Positions 54,397 to 64,000 of a DNA stretch of 64,000 nt are shown here, one piece after another. Source of the stretch: Craspedostauros australis (lineage: Eukaryota; Bacillariophyta; Bacillariophyceae; Mastogloiales; Achnanthaceae); NCBI GenBank assembly GCA_026770025.1, contig JAMXDE010000013.1, forward strand, positions 1-64,000. The letters run 5' to 3'. Position numbers and translations under genes: made by a program. A model generated the notes under the pieces. It was not told the origin of the DNA. It searched no databases and saw nothing but the letters and a program-made list of their open reading frames with translations. Positions within the stretch are counted from its first letter, which is position 1. Each line of letters begins with the position of its first letter.

Positions 54397-56707
54397 ATGA
54401 CGGTCTTCGACTTCCGGTCCGTTCGCTCTGCCTCTCGCTCGTCTCCTTCGGGTGGTGGCGGTGGCTCTGCGGCCCTGGCTGGTGCCCCATTGGGCACTCC
54501 TGCTGGTGGGTTGTTTCCGCCTTCTGCGGTGGCGTCTGTTACCGGGGGGTTGGTGATGGCGATGCGGTGGTGTCGCTGTTGTGGGTTGAATCTGTGGGGT
54601 CCATCTGTGGTGGTATCATTGGGGGCTCAGAGGAGAAGGGCGCTGTGCGCTTCTGCACTCGCTCTCTCTGTCCAACGAAGAGCCATGTTGGGAACAAGGC
54701 TCCCCTGCGCGATGGGAGCTTCTACGTCCGCACCATCAAGGCCGACCAGGCACGATTGGCGCCTTCCATCGACGCGTCATGGTTGCCTGTGTCCATGACC
54801 AAGGAGGACCTGCTGGCTGAGCTCAAGGCTCCAGCAGTGTGGCATGCCTTTCTTCGCGACCTCACCACCTCTCGCCTCTGTGTCGAGGCTGGTGAGAATG
54901 TACCGATCGTCTCCGTTGACGATTTCGCGGCTGTTGAGGACTTGGCGTCCCCTCGCCGCCTCGCTCTCCGCATCAGCCCACGCGCAGACGAGGTCTCCTC
55001 CATCAAGCTGCAAGAGCTGGACATCGTGGCACCTCTGCCAGACGAGTACCAAGTCTCAGACAACACTGACCCTGCCATCACTGGCGCCGTCGTTCTGATT
55101 GAGAACTGGGGACAGGTCCGCTCCAACTTCGCGCAGCTGGAGAAGATTGTTGCTGGCATCGAGAAAGGACAGGGCGCTGTTCGCAACGCGGTTGCCAATG
55201 ACATCAGCGCCGTCATGGCCAGCCTGCAGCGTCTGCACACTCAAGATCAGCTCCTCAGTGCTCGCATGGGCGAGGGAGCCAGTGCTGACGAGATGCTCAG
55301 TGAGCAAATCCTCGGCATCCGATCTGCAGTGGAGATGACACACCAGAAGGTGCTCGACTTGGAGCGCTCCGGTGCGGCTAGATTCGCCTGTGAGTGGGCC
55401 ACCCAGCTTCCCACTCTGCGCTCATCGCTCGACAAGCTCTTCACTCATTACAGCAACTCGGTCAATGCCATCGTTGGACACCTGGATTCCCTGCAGTCCA
55501 AGCCATCCTTTTTGCTGGAGCGGTCCTCTCCTTCTCGTGGAGTCTCTTTTCTCCCATCGCTTCCGCTGCATCCATCGCAACCATGGTGGATGATGCCGTC
55601 GAGCGCCGCTTCTGTGCATTCGAGCGCGACATGGAGGCCAGGCTTTCTGCTTCCCGCTCGGTCCCAGGCATCTCCGCACCCAGCGGTGTTGGAACTGACC
55701 TTGCCAAGCGGCTGAACGAAGCAGAGCGTCGCGTGGAGCAAGCCCTTCGACTCCAATCCGACCACGCCTTCTCGACCGACAGCAACACCTTCGCATCGCT
55801 TGAGGACGTTCGCGCCTGGATGGACTCCAACAATGTCAAGTCAGTGGGATTGTTCTGGGAGATGTTCTCCCTGCTTGTGTCCATGAACTCCAAGGCCAAC
55901 AAGAGCGGCAAGGATCATGCCGATAAGGGCTACTCTGCCAGTCGCATTGCTGCCACTGTTGCTAGGATTGACCTCACTGCGTCCATGGGCCACATCCGTC
56001 CCGTCGCTCTCTTTGCAAAGAACGGTCGTGGAGAGCTTTCGCCACCTGAAGAAGGCCTGGCCGCTGCTCCCAGCTGGAACAAATGGGCCAATGGCATGTC
56101 ATCCTACCGTGGCATCGTCTCCTCGTCCTACCGTGGGTACCTACAAGGCATCAACGGAAAGGTCCCGTCCTGCGGCAACCCTGCCCAGGCGGCACTTGCT
56201 TGCTACCTTAGTGGGCGCGCTGAGATCCATTGGCATGGGCTCACCTCATTCATGCAGACCTTCTACCATGACCTCGTGTCGGCATCCAACTTTCAGGCCG
56301 CCTCGGCTTGGAACTTGGTCGGCCGATGCGTCTGCTCCATCTTTGACAAGCTACATCTGGTCCGATCTGACTCCAGTTTGGTCGCTGGCGAGATGGCGAG
56401 CCTCGACAACAAGGCCAAGGTCCTGTGGTCCGTTCTCCGCTGTCATCGCATCATGGACTCGCTCCTGGAGGTCAAATTCCATGGGCATCCTGCCCTTGCT
56501 TGGGCGCTGTCCATGTACCAGCTTTCTGAGCGTGTCGACAGGTCCGAGATGGAGAAGCTGTGCGATGAGCTCAAGCTTGTCAAGTTGCTGGCACGGGATG
56601 CCATGGATGAGGCTGAGCGCAGCGGCAAGAAGGCTGCTGAGGCCAAGCGGGCTAGTGCCAACGTGAAGAACGAGCTCAACCAACAGAAGAAGAAGGGCAG
56701 TAACTGA
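54397..56707 (+). pseudogene. DIRS-like ORF1 (gag-like), two frameshifts
   Basis: A likely start is ATG at 54,397 (MTVFDFRSVRSASRSS, then a Gly/Ala-rich stretch). The coding frame appears to shift near 54,560 and again near 55,500-55,570. The middle frame (54,567-55,500) encodes FYVRTIKADQARLAPSIDAS and a helical region around SNFAQLEKIVAGIEKGQGAV. The last frame to 56,707 encodes VDDAVERRFCAFERDMEARL, LEDVRAWMDSNNV, WEMFSLLVSMNS, IHWHGLTSFMQTF and a charged C-terminal helix ending QKKKGSN. Length and position fit a DIRS gag. I infer the role from context and did not recognise a domain. Confidence 0.65.
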
Positions 56708-57253
56708 GACACGGCTCCTGGGTCGGCTGTTGCGGTGGATGGTGTGGATTCCAGACCATCCTTGCATGGCATGACTCGGGGCACAGTTGGGCGCAGGTTG
56801 CGGCGGACTGATTGCTGTGCGGGCGTTGTTGCTTCGCAATGCCCGGCTTGGGTGTTCGATCTTGACTCGCTGGGGCTGTCTGTCGGCTTCATCGCCGGCT
56901 GGTCTGGCTCTGACAACGATGGCGCGATCATCCGGCAGCTGCTTCCATTGGTGGTGCTGCAGCCAGCAGCACCCTCTGTGGCACAGCTCAACAGCATTAA
57001 TCTGCTACTAGCTGAGCATTCCATCACCAAATCCCTCTTCTCTGCTGTTGATGCCAGTTCTCTTGTTGTGGTCGCTTCATCGCATCGCTCTCGCTGGCTT
57101 CCACCTGGTTGGTCGGCAAGGTCTTGGCGCGTGGAGCACTCACAGGTCGGTGGCGTCACCGATGCCGTAGGCTCTCTGACTATCTTCTGGTGATGCCCTT
57201 CGCCTCCGCAAGGCCCCCTACAGATTCATTCGGTTCCTCGCACTCTGCACTCG
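56708..57253. other. Spacer between DIRS-like ORF1 and ORF2
   Basis: About 550 bp with an open plus frame (56,735-57,193, 152 codons) that shows no motif and is rich in Leu, Ser and Val. It could be the untranslated spacer or a decayed N-terminal part of ORF2. Confidence 0.4.
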
Positions 57254-60200
57254 GTGCTGGACGACAAGCAATCATCTCAGCACTGGCATCCTCCTCCACT
57301 CAACCTCAATGTTGGACCTCTTCGCGTCGTCCGCGTGGACGCCGTGAAGGTGCATGGTAAACCTGTGCTGCATCCTGGTGGTCTCATCCCGATCGGCTGC
57401 CTTTGGTCGGAGTTTGTGCTGGCGCCTTCCATGTTCGGTCGTGGCAGGTGGTGTGCTTGCCCACTTCGGTCGTTCGATCGTCTTCGTGCGCTCGACTTCC
57501 CTGATACGGTTGCTCTCACCCTTCCTTCTGCTTCTGCTTCTGCGCTCCCAGGCAAATTGTTCTTCTCTGTTTTGTCCCAACTTTGCACATTCAACGAGGG
57601 GGGTACTTTTCTTTTCGATTCTTCTTCCTTTGCGACTAGCTGCCGTCCTGCCAGTTCGCCTCCATCTTCCGCCGGTCGCGGCTTGAGTCCGCCTGCAGCG
57701 GTATTCATTCCTGGATCCGCTGCAATGACATCTACCGCTCACTGTGCTACTATCAACTCTACGTCTCTACCATCTTCTGGCGATTCCATGCCTCTCACTT
57801 CATCGCTCCACACCGTCAACTCCATCTCTCCTCCTGCCTTGTCACCTGCCAACGACAACTCGTCTTGTACTCCTGATTCCACAGATTCATCAGCAGCCAG
57901 TCACCCTCCCATCAAAACATGGGTGGCTCCATCAGAACTTCAGCGCAGCGCGCTGGAGGAGGCGGAATGGAACCGGCGCGCTCAGAAGGCTACCAAGTCC
58001 GACGACGCATCCATTCCCACTCACCTCTGGATGGATCGGCTGGCCAAGGGTTCTGCAAATCAATGGGATATGGCAGATATGCAGAACCTGGAAGCCGGAT
58101 GCAACGGCCTGAGGAGATGGATGTTGGGATGGTGGAGTCGGCGCGTCACCACCTCCTTCTGGAGATGGTACTGTCGGCATCACCTCTCCCCGCGTTGTGT
58201 CACCACCAAGGTTGTTGCTGTTTCAACTGATGGCATCTACCGATGGAACCGGAAAGGCAGGGCAAGGTATGCAGCGTGGCGAAGACAGAGGCGACAGTCC
58301 TCACCTGATGTATTCAATGCTGCTTGCGATGCAATCGCTCAAGCGTGTCGCTCCACTTGGTGGAATTGGGATGACGGGTCTCGCCCTCTGTTCTGGAGGT
58401 GGGCCAAGGAATATCAGGCTATCATTCAAGAGGGTCTGCGAGTACACTTTCAATCGTCGCCGCCAAGCTACACTCAACCGCAACGCAACGCCAACGATCC
58501 TGACCTAGACTGATAACTAGCTAGAATATCCTAGTCTCCCAATTGAGTCCAGTCATGTATCTACTGTTGCCAGTACTGGATCGATTCCATTAACGTCCGT
58601 GACTGAGACCAGTCAGTCGAGTCCAACCATGCGAGACTCGACTCAGTCGTAACTGCGGTGCCAACATATGGAAACATGCCACCACCAAACTTGATGCCAA
58701 AACATGGAAGCAAGTAAATGAGCGACCAGGTGGTGCAGGTTTGGAATTCAGGCGTGGTTCTTGGAACAGGCACGGAGTAAGCAGAGGCAGCATGGCAGAG
58801 TGCGCTACTTGTGGAGTAACGCGAAGTAGAGCAGGTGGAGGCAAGAAGGAAGGAAGGTAATCATAATCTACAATTATCCCTCAATCGTCTGCTGGCATAA
58901 GGCAGATCCCCACATTCGAGACATGATGGCAGCGAAGCTGAGCAAGGTCCAACAAAAGCGATACATCATCCCAGGCACTGTTCACTCTCTCACTTTGTTC
59001 TTCGGGGTACCCAAGGGAGAGACCGACATCCGCATGGTGTATGATGCAACTGCAAGTGGCCTCAACGACGCTGTCTGGGCGCCTGGGTTCCCACTCCTGA
59101 CTCTGGACACTCACCTACGAGCTGTGGGCACCAACACCTTCATGGCTGACAACGACATTGGAGAGATGTTCCTGAATTTCATGCTTCATCCATGCCTGAA
59201 GCGGGTCTGCGGTGTCAACATCACACACTATCTGACTGAAGAGGACCCCAAGGCTGGTAACAAGCTTGTTTGGGAGCGATGGGATCGGGCAGCAATGGGC
59301 TTAAAGTCATCGCCTTATCAAGCTGTCCAAGCCATGCTCTTCGCCGAAGAAGCTATCCTGGGGTCCCACACTGATCCGCTCAACGTGTTCGAATGAAGCC
59401 AAGTCCGGCTGAACCTCCCTGGATCGGTGAATTTCAATCCGTCTCTTCCTTGGGTTTCGAAACTGGACAGCAACGGCAACATTGCAGCAGATGCCTTCAT
59501 CTACGTGGACGATGTCCGTCTTACTGGAGGCTCACAAGACATCTGCTGGCGAGCTACCAAGCGAGTGGGACACATGCTGGCCTACCTTGGTATTCAGGAC
59601 GCGGCAAGAAAGCGTCGAGCTGCTACCAGGACCCCTGGTCCTTGGACTGGGGCAGTGGTGGTGGCCCATGACTCAGGTGTGTACACCACAGCAACACAAG
59701 AAAAATGGGACAAGGGCCGCGATCAGGTGGCCTCTGTCCTGGCAGATCTTGTGAAGAGTGACACCATCGAGCGAAAGAAGCTGGAACGCATACGAGGATT
59801 CTTGAACTACCTTTGTCAGACCTACAAGCCAATGACACCCTACCTGATCGAATTCCATCTCACCATAGATGGATGGAGAGAAGGAAGGGATGCAGACGGC
59901 TGGAGAATCCTCAGCTACATCAACCAGACAACATCAACACATGTGGCAACAGGTGATGCCACTCCTCCACCTGAGTACATCAAGCCTGCTCTGCGTCTTG
60001 CTTCCGACCTTGAGGATCTTCATCAGTTCTTTGCACCACCAGAGCCACTACTACATCTTATGTGGCCTGGTCATTCCATTCGAGCCTGGCACGGTTTTGC
60101 AGATGCATCACAAGCCGGATTTGGCGCTTCCCTTCAGGTCGGCAATGACATTGCCTTCCAGTACGGCGAATGGACATCAGAAGAAAATGAAGCCAGCACA

Positions 60201-61034
60201 TCAAACTGGCGTGAGCTCAAGAACTTGGTCGAAGCCTTGAAAGAATGGACTGCCAAGTTCAAGCTGGAAGGGAGCGAGGTGTTCCTCTTCACGGATAACT
60301 CCACTGCTGAGAGTGCGTTTTGGAAGGGAAATTCAACCTCCAAATGCTTGACGGACCTGGTGCTCGAGATGAGACTGCTCGAAATGAAGTCAAACATGAT
60401 CTTGCATGTCATACATGTCAGTGGAGATCGGATGATACTTCAAGGCACGGACAGATTGTCTCGGGCTGATCACAGCACCGGCGTTATGGCTGGACAGAGC
60501 ATGCTGCAACACATTCCTCTCCACTTGCAGCCATCAGATCGAAGAGGCAATCATCTCAAGGACACCATGAGAACATGTTTGGAGGGAATCGAATACGAAT
60601 GGCTCACCCCTGAAGGATGGTACAGTACGGGCCAACGGCGAGGCAATTTTGTATGGGAATCTGCTCCTGCAGCTGCGGATGCGATGATCGATCAGATTGG
60701 CAAAACTCGGCACAAGCAACCCCAGAACTTGCACGTGGTCTGCATACCCAGATTGATGACTGGTCGGTGGCGGAGGAAGCTGTTGCGGTTGAGTGACTTC
60801 TACTTCAAGGTTGAACGGTGTCATGAATGGCCTGCTCACCTGCTGGAGCCTTTGTTTGTCTTCATTTGTCTTCCTTATCTCTCTTGGAACCCCAGACTCG
60901 ACGAACAACGCAAGTTATTGGAAGAACCAAATGAGGTTCTGCTGCAGCGAGGTGTGTGGGAAGCTGATCCAATCAGGTGCAGGCGTGTTCTGCGCGAACT
61001 TCTCCAGTCCGCGCGGGCCCTTTGCTCCCTGTAG
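57254..61034 (+). pseudogene. DIRS-like ORF2: reverse transcriptase and RNase H, interrupted
   Basis: The N-terminal part (57,254-58,500) is Ser/Pro-rich, then basic; the first ATG used here is uncertain and the Met near 57,725 is an alternative. It ends WDDGSRPLFWRWAKEYQ, the start of the DIRS RT region, and is cut by a 404-bp solo LTR. Beyond it RT continues in frame after the 5-bp duplication: IRDMMAAKLSKVQQKRYI, VPKGETDIRMVYDATASGLN, the TGA at 59,394-59,396 (where relatives, as I recall, have Trp), LNLPGSVNFNPSLPWVSK, and the catalytic FIYVDDVRLTGG. RNase H follows with GFADASQAGFGAS, NWRELKNLV, LFTDNSTAESAFW and GTDRLSRAD. The frame ends at 61,034. Confidence 0.88.
58501..58904 (+). mobile_element. 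Solo LTR, 404 bp, in DIRS RT gene
   Basis: It starts TGACCTAGACTGATAAC and ends GCATAAGGCA, giving TG...CA ends, and is flanked by GATCC (58,496-58,500 and 58,905-58,909). Skipping it and one GATCC joins the RT reading frame exactly. It shares no obvious sequence with the other LTRs, so it comes from a family with no full copy in this window. The strand is arbitrary. Confidence 0.85.
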
Positions 61035-63042
61035 GTCAGCTTGGTGCGGCTCGTGCTATGGCAAGATTGGAGACAAGAACTTTCCTGTCCAAACTGCCAA
61101 CGACGATGACGGTATCGATCTCACTCCGGATACCGACAAGACTCGCTTCCGAATAGCCCGAAACGGTGACCATCTCATGGTGCCGTTTCAGTGCGATCGC
61201 TGTCACTTCCACAATATCATGCTCCACAAGCCACTCAACCACAGACAACAGGATCGAGAGATGCTTGTCTACATTTGACGAGCCAACCTTGACGCCTTTT
61301 GGAGCAGAGAACCATCCACTGTCGCGGCAAATCTTCGCGAAGCCCGACGCATGGAAGCTTTTGCGGATCGGTTGAACATCCCATCCATCAGCGCTCCAAT
61401 GGGGCCCTTCCCGCTTCAAGATTTGTGTGGCATGGCTGGAGCAATGGCAGTACTTAACAGGTCCTTGGATACAGGTTGCTATGCGACCAATGTTCAATGG
61501 GAGACCTTTCGACGCACCAGGTCGGTCATCACCAATATTCACCAAGCGGGTGTTGCTGGACTTGGGGAGTCTGTCATGGCATACAAGAGGTCCCGCATGT
61601 GGATGTCAAGTGTGCCGTCGCATCAATTCTGGTTCACTCAATTCATGGAAGGCACCCACAGGAGAGTGGGTCAGATCCGCAAGCCAGCTCGTGCCTACAC
61701 CATTGACAAGATCCATGGGCTGGAAGCTCTGTTGGAGCAAGAGTGGAGAATGGACAACGATCACTCCCGGCGCAAGAGAACCGCAGAAGTGGCTATGCTT
61801 ACAATTGTGGCCTTCTGCACTGGGCTGAGGGAAGAGGAGATGCTACAAATTGACCTTCTTGCTACCTCTTCGAGTCTCAAGCATCTTCAAGATGTGAAGC
61901 TTCCGCACGCACGGCTTGCCATCATCGGTCGCACCAAAAGCAACAGGCATGACGGAGCACGATTCGGCGTTCCATGCGTGAAGACAACTTCAGGCACCGG
62001 ATTACAACCCGGCAAATGGATCAAGCGAATGGTGCGACAAGTCGAAGGTGCGGGACTTCGTAATGGCAAGCTTTTGACGAGGAAACTGAATCCGCCAAGG
62101 CTCCTGGAGTTCCGGGATGATGTATACGTGGCGCTGGAGGCCTTGCAGGCCCAAGGCATAATCGATACAGAGGTGTCAGGAATCGAGGGTACGACTCTGT
62201 CGAAGATACCCATGATTGCTGCAACTCCCAACACTATTCATCACACCCTTGGATATTATTCGTCACACCATTGAATATCATCCATTCCACCCATGACACA
62301 AATCACACGTGAATGACCTCAGTCTTACCAAGCAAATCAGCCTGTCCTCCATGAATCAAGAAAAGCCACGACATCGAAATCATGTGAAGGAAGATGATGA
62401 CTGACGGATTGGTGATCACCCCATCTGAAGATCAAGGCACGTGTCATCCACGGGCTAGAACAATTCAGAAAGAGCATCAGCCATGACATCAATCATGACA
62501 CCAATCGTAAAGTTTGGTGTCAGGAGACCAAGAGAGAAACACATGACTGTGGAATCGTACCACAGGGAATGTAGAATGATGATATGCATGACGAGATGCA
62601 TGACAAGGATGCCTGCAGATATGATCTCATGAATGCAAGCGAAGATCCATGATGATGAGATGCATGAATGCAACAGTATAACATGATGCTGCTGCAGAAG
62701 ATGCTATATGTGAAATGAAAGGCAAAGGAGCTGAAGAGAATGAGCTCACAGTTCTAAATCAGTACGATCTAACAACCAATTAGTTCCTACTAACATTAAC
62801 CCCGGATTTCCAACACAGAGGTGGATATCCGAGACAAATACGGTCTTGACCGCTCAGCTCGCAGAGGGTCCACTTCTCACACGATCAACATGCGTGTTCC
62901 AAGAGATATCATCATGGCAAACAACAGATGGCGAACCGAAGCCAACTCAGTCTCGGGAAACCCAAGACTGGACATGGTGGACACCTACTCAGCACTGGAG
63001 TCACTGCTTCCTGCTGTATTGGAGTACTCGAAGCAGACGTGA
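60931..63042 (+). pseudogene. DIRS-like ORF3: tyrosine recombinase, interrupted
   Basis: The frame overlaps the end of the RT gene; Met at 60,931 is a plausible but unproven start. The N-terminal module has paired cysteines: CRSAWCGSCY, then ARNGDHLMVPFQCDRCHFHN, a zinc-binding pattern I associate with DIRS-type recombinase proteins in protists. A TGA at 61,276-61,278 interrupts VYI-x-RANLDAFWSREPST, consistent with a CGA codon having mutated. The core follows with FCTGLREEEMLQID (first catalytic Arg). A 642-bp solo LTR splits the gene at 62,174. After it the frame resumes with RSARRGSTSHTINMRVPRD, ANNRWRTEA and MVDTYSALESLLPAVLEYS, which holds the candidate nucleophilic Tyr, and stops at 63,042. 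Confidence 0.85.
62174..62815 (+). mobile_element. Solo LTR, 642 bp, in recombinase gene
   Basis: It starts TGTCAGGAATCGAGGG and ends CCCCGGATTTCCAACA, with the 6-bp duplication CAGAGG on both sides (62,168-62,173 and 62,816-62,821). It belongs to the subfamily of element 3 but is in the opposite orientation. Removing it with one duplication keeps the recombinase frame. Confidence 0.93.
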
Positions 63043-63241
63043 TACATCTGCTGGGACGACGAGGGGGGAGAGAACGGCTCCATTGTGCCAGCACACACAC
63101 TGCCACACTGGAGCTGATTCAAGCTAGGTGCATTCATCTTCGCTCACCCAATATTGACCAGAAAAGGACAACCATGGGAACTTGACGCTGTCGTTCCAAA
63201 TGGCTAATCCAGGAAAATATATGGGCACGTATCTGGAATCG
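63043..63241. other. Spacer between recombinase gene and second direct repeat
   Basis: About 200 bp after the recombinase stop, with a purine-rich run (GACGACGAGGGGGGAGAG near 63,055). No gene is visible. In a DIRS element this would be terminal, non-coding sequence. Confidence 0.5.
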
Positions 63242-64000
63242 TGTCGAGATGTACATGTGAGTATATGTCAAGATGTACGTGTATATGTGCATCGTTCACC
63301 CGCTATTCTCTCATACGCACTTGGACGGTATAACTATACTCGTGTCGATAGTATACTGTGATTCGTCAGAATTACAGGGGAAATGGAACACACGAAAAGG
63401 GGCAAGATTTCTGGAGGAAATTTGCAAATAACGATTTCTGAGAGAATCAGAAGATCGTCCGTCCATGCACCAATGGTACCAAGAGAATCTCAAGGTACTT
63501 CCCAACTAAACCTCAGATGACGATATCATCTGACAGACTACTGCATCACCAATGGAACGTGACATCTGGAGAACAGAAGGACGCCTACTGACGTCGACAG
63601 GATGTCAACATGTCACCACGTCGACAGCTGTCTCCAAGTCAGAGCAGGAGGCGAAGATACGATGACCCATGAAGATCATGGATACTGAAGGTGAACTTCA
63701 AATGGTAAGTACTCATGGAGTAGAAGCCAGTACTGAATGAACGAAGTGTCGAATGCGGAGCACGCATTGAACACGGAGTATCGTGTAGCACAAGCACACG
63801 ATGTTGAGAGAGAGAGAGAGAGAGAGAATACAGAGAGGAGCGAGAGAGGATCTCGCGTACCGACTCATAGTCGGAGACCGAATCTACGAAACAGATTGAA
63901 GCGCCGAGAGCATCGGGCAAGAGAACGAACGGACACCGAGAGTATCGGAGTGCCAACGTAATGAAATAGCAAATAGACGACTATCAACCAATACCATCTT
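63242..64000. repeat. Long direct repeat DR, copy 2, cut by window end
   Basis: It matches 50,651-51,425 in the same orientation with scattered substitutions, a shorter GA microsatellite (about 63,807-63,828) and a small deletion near 63,665. It continues to the last base of the window, so its full length is unknown. Confidence 0.9.

Larger units (their letters stand above)
54397..63042 (+). mobile_element. DIRS-like tyrosine-recombinase retrotransposon, decayed
   Basis: Three genes lie in DIRS order on the plus strand: a gag-like protein, RT plus RNase H, and a tyrosine recombinase overlapping the end of the RT gene. There is no aspartic protease and no DDE integrase. The copy is inactive: gag has two frameshifts, RT and recombinase each have one TGA, and two solo LTRs (58,501-58,904 and 62,174-62,815) sit in RT and recombinase. 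The terminal repeats expected for DIRS elements were not identified with certainty; the direct repeats at 50,651 and 63,242 are candidates. Confidence 0.85.

Noticed and set aside
57272-57742. Minus-strand frames within the DIRS RT gene's N-terminal part
   Set aside because: Shadows of a GC-rich coding region on the plus strand. Charged, low-complexity peptides without motifs.

Overview
This window is a eukaryotic chromosome end. It opens with about 300 bp of CCCTAA repeats in the orientation expected for a left telomere. Most of it is subtelomeric satellite, buried telomeric tracts and nested retrotransposons, with one convincing cellular gene. The TTAGGG-type telomere, Ty1/Copia elements resembling those of microalgae, a DIRS-like tyrosine-recombinase retrotransposon and a vWA plus alpha-kinase protein suggest a protist, perhaps a stramenopile alga such as a diatom. 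That is a guess from resemblance, not proof.

Layout, 1-22.4 kb: telomere; subtelomeric unit A (301-940); an array of a 74-bp G-rich repeat with CA-rich spacers; a ~182-bp satellite split by a 5'-truncated LINE (2727-5104, 10-bp target duplication); a ~150-190 bp tandem repeat (7.5-8.4 kb); a 5'-truncated Copia element on the plus strand (about 9.6-11.9 kb); a second G-rich array; a joint sequence ending in telomere repeats; a telomere-like degenerate repeat; more 182-bp satellite; two 12-bp minisatellites; then a second copy of unit A, again directly after telomere repeats (18,970), a third G-rich array and a second joint sequence split by a solo LTR. Four short CCCTAA tracts point the same way as the terminal telomere, as if old chromosome ends were buried by successive additions.

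Layout, 22.4-50.3 kb: three related Copia elements lie on the minus strand. Element 1 (22,912-29,364) is internally deleted and sits inside the remains of an older Copia element. Element 2 (29,760-37,142) has a 1,841-codon gag-pol frame. Element 3 (42,758-50,267) has LTRs differing at only about two sites but an in-frame TAG. Their polyprotein carries an additional conserved Cys4-type domain between the gag zinc knuckles and the protease. The intact insertions of this family have 6-bp target duplications. Between elements 2 and 3 lies the vWA/alpha-kinase gene (38,144-40,069, minus).

Layout, 50.3-64 kb: a DIRS-like element (about 54.4-63.04 kb, plus) encodes a gag-like protein, RT/RNase H and a tyrosine recombinase. 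It is broken by frameshifts, two TGA codons and two solo LTRs, each with a clean target duplication that restores the frame when removed conceptually. A direct repeat of at least 760 bp lies on both sides of it (50,651 and 63,242), and the second copy runs off the window.
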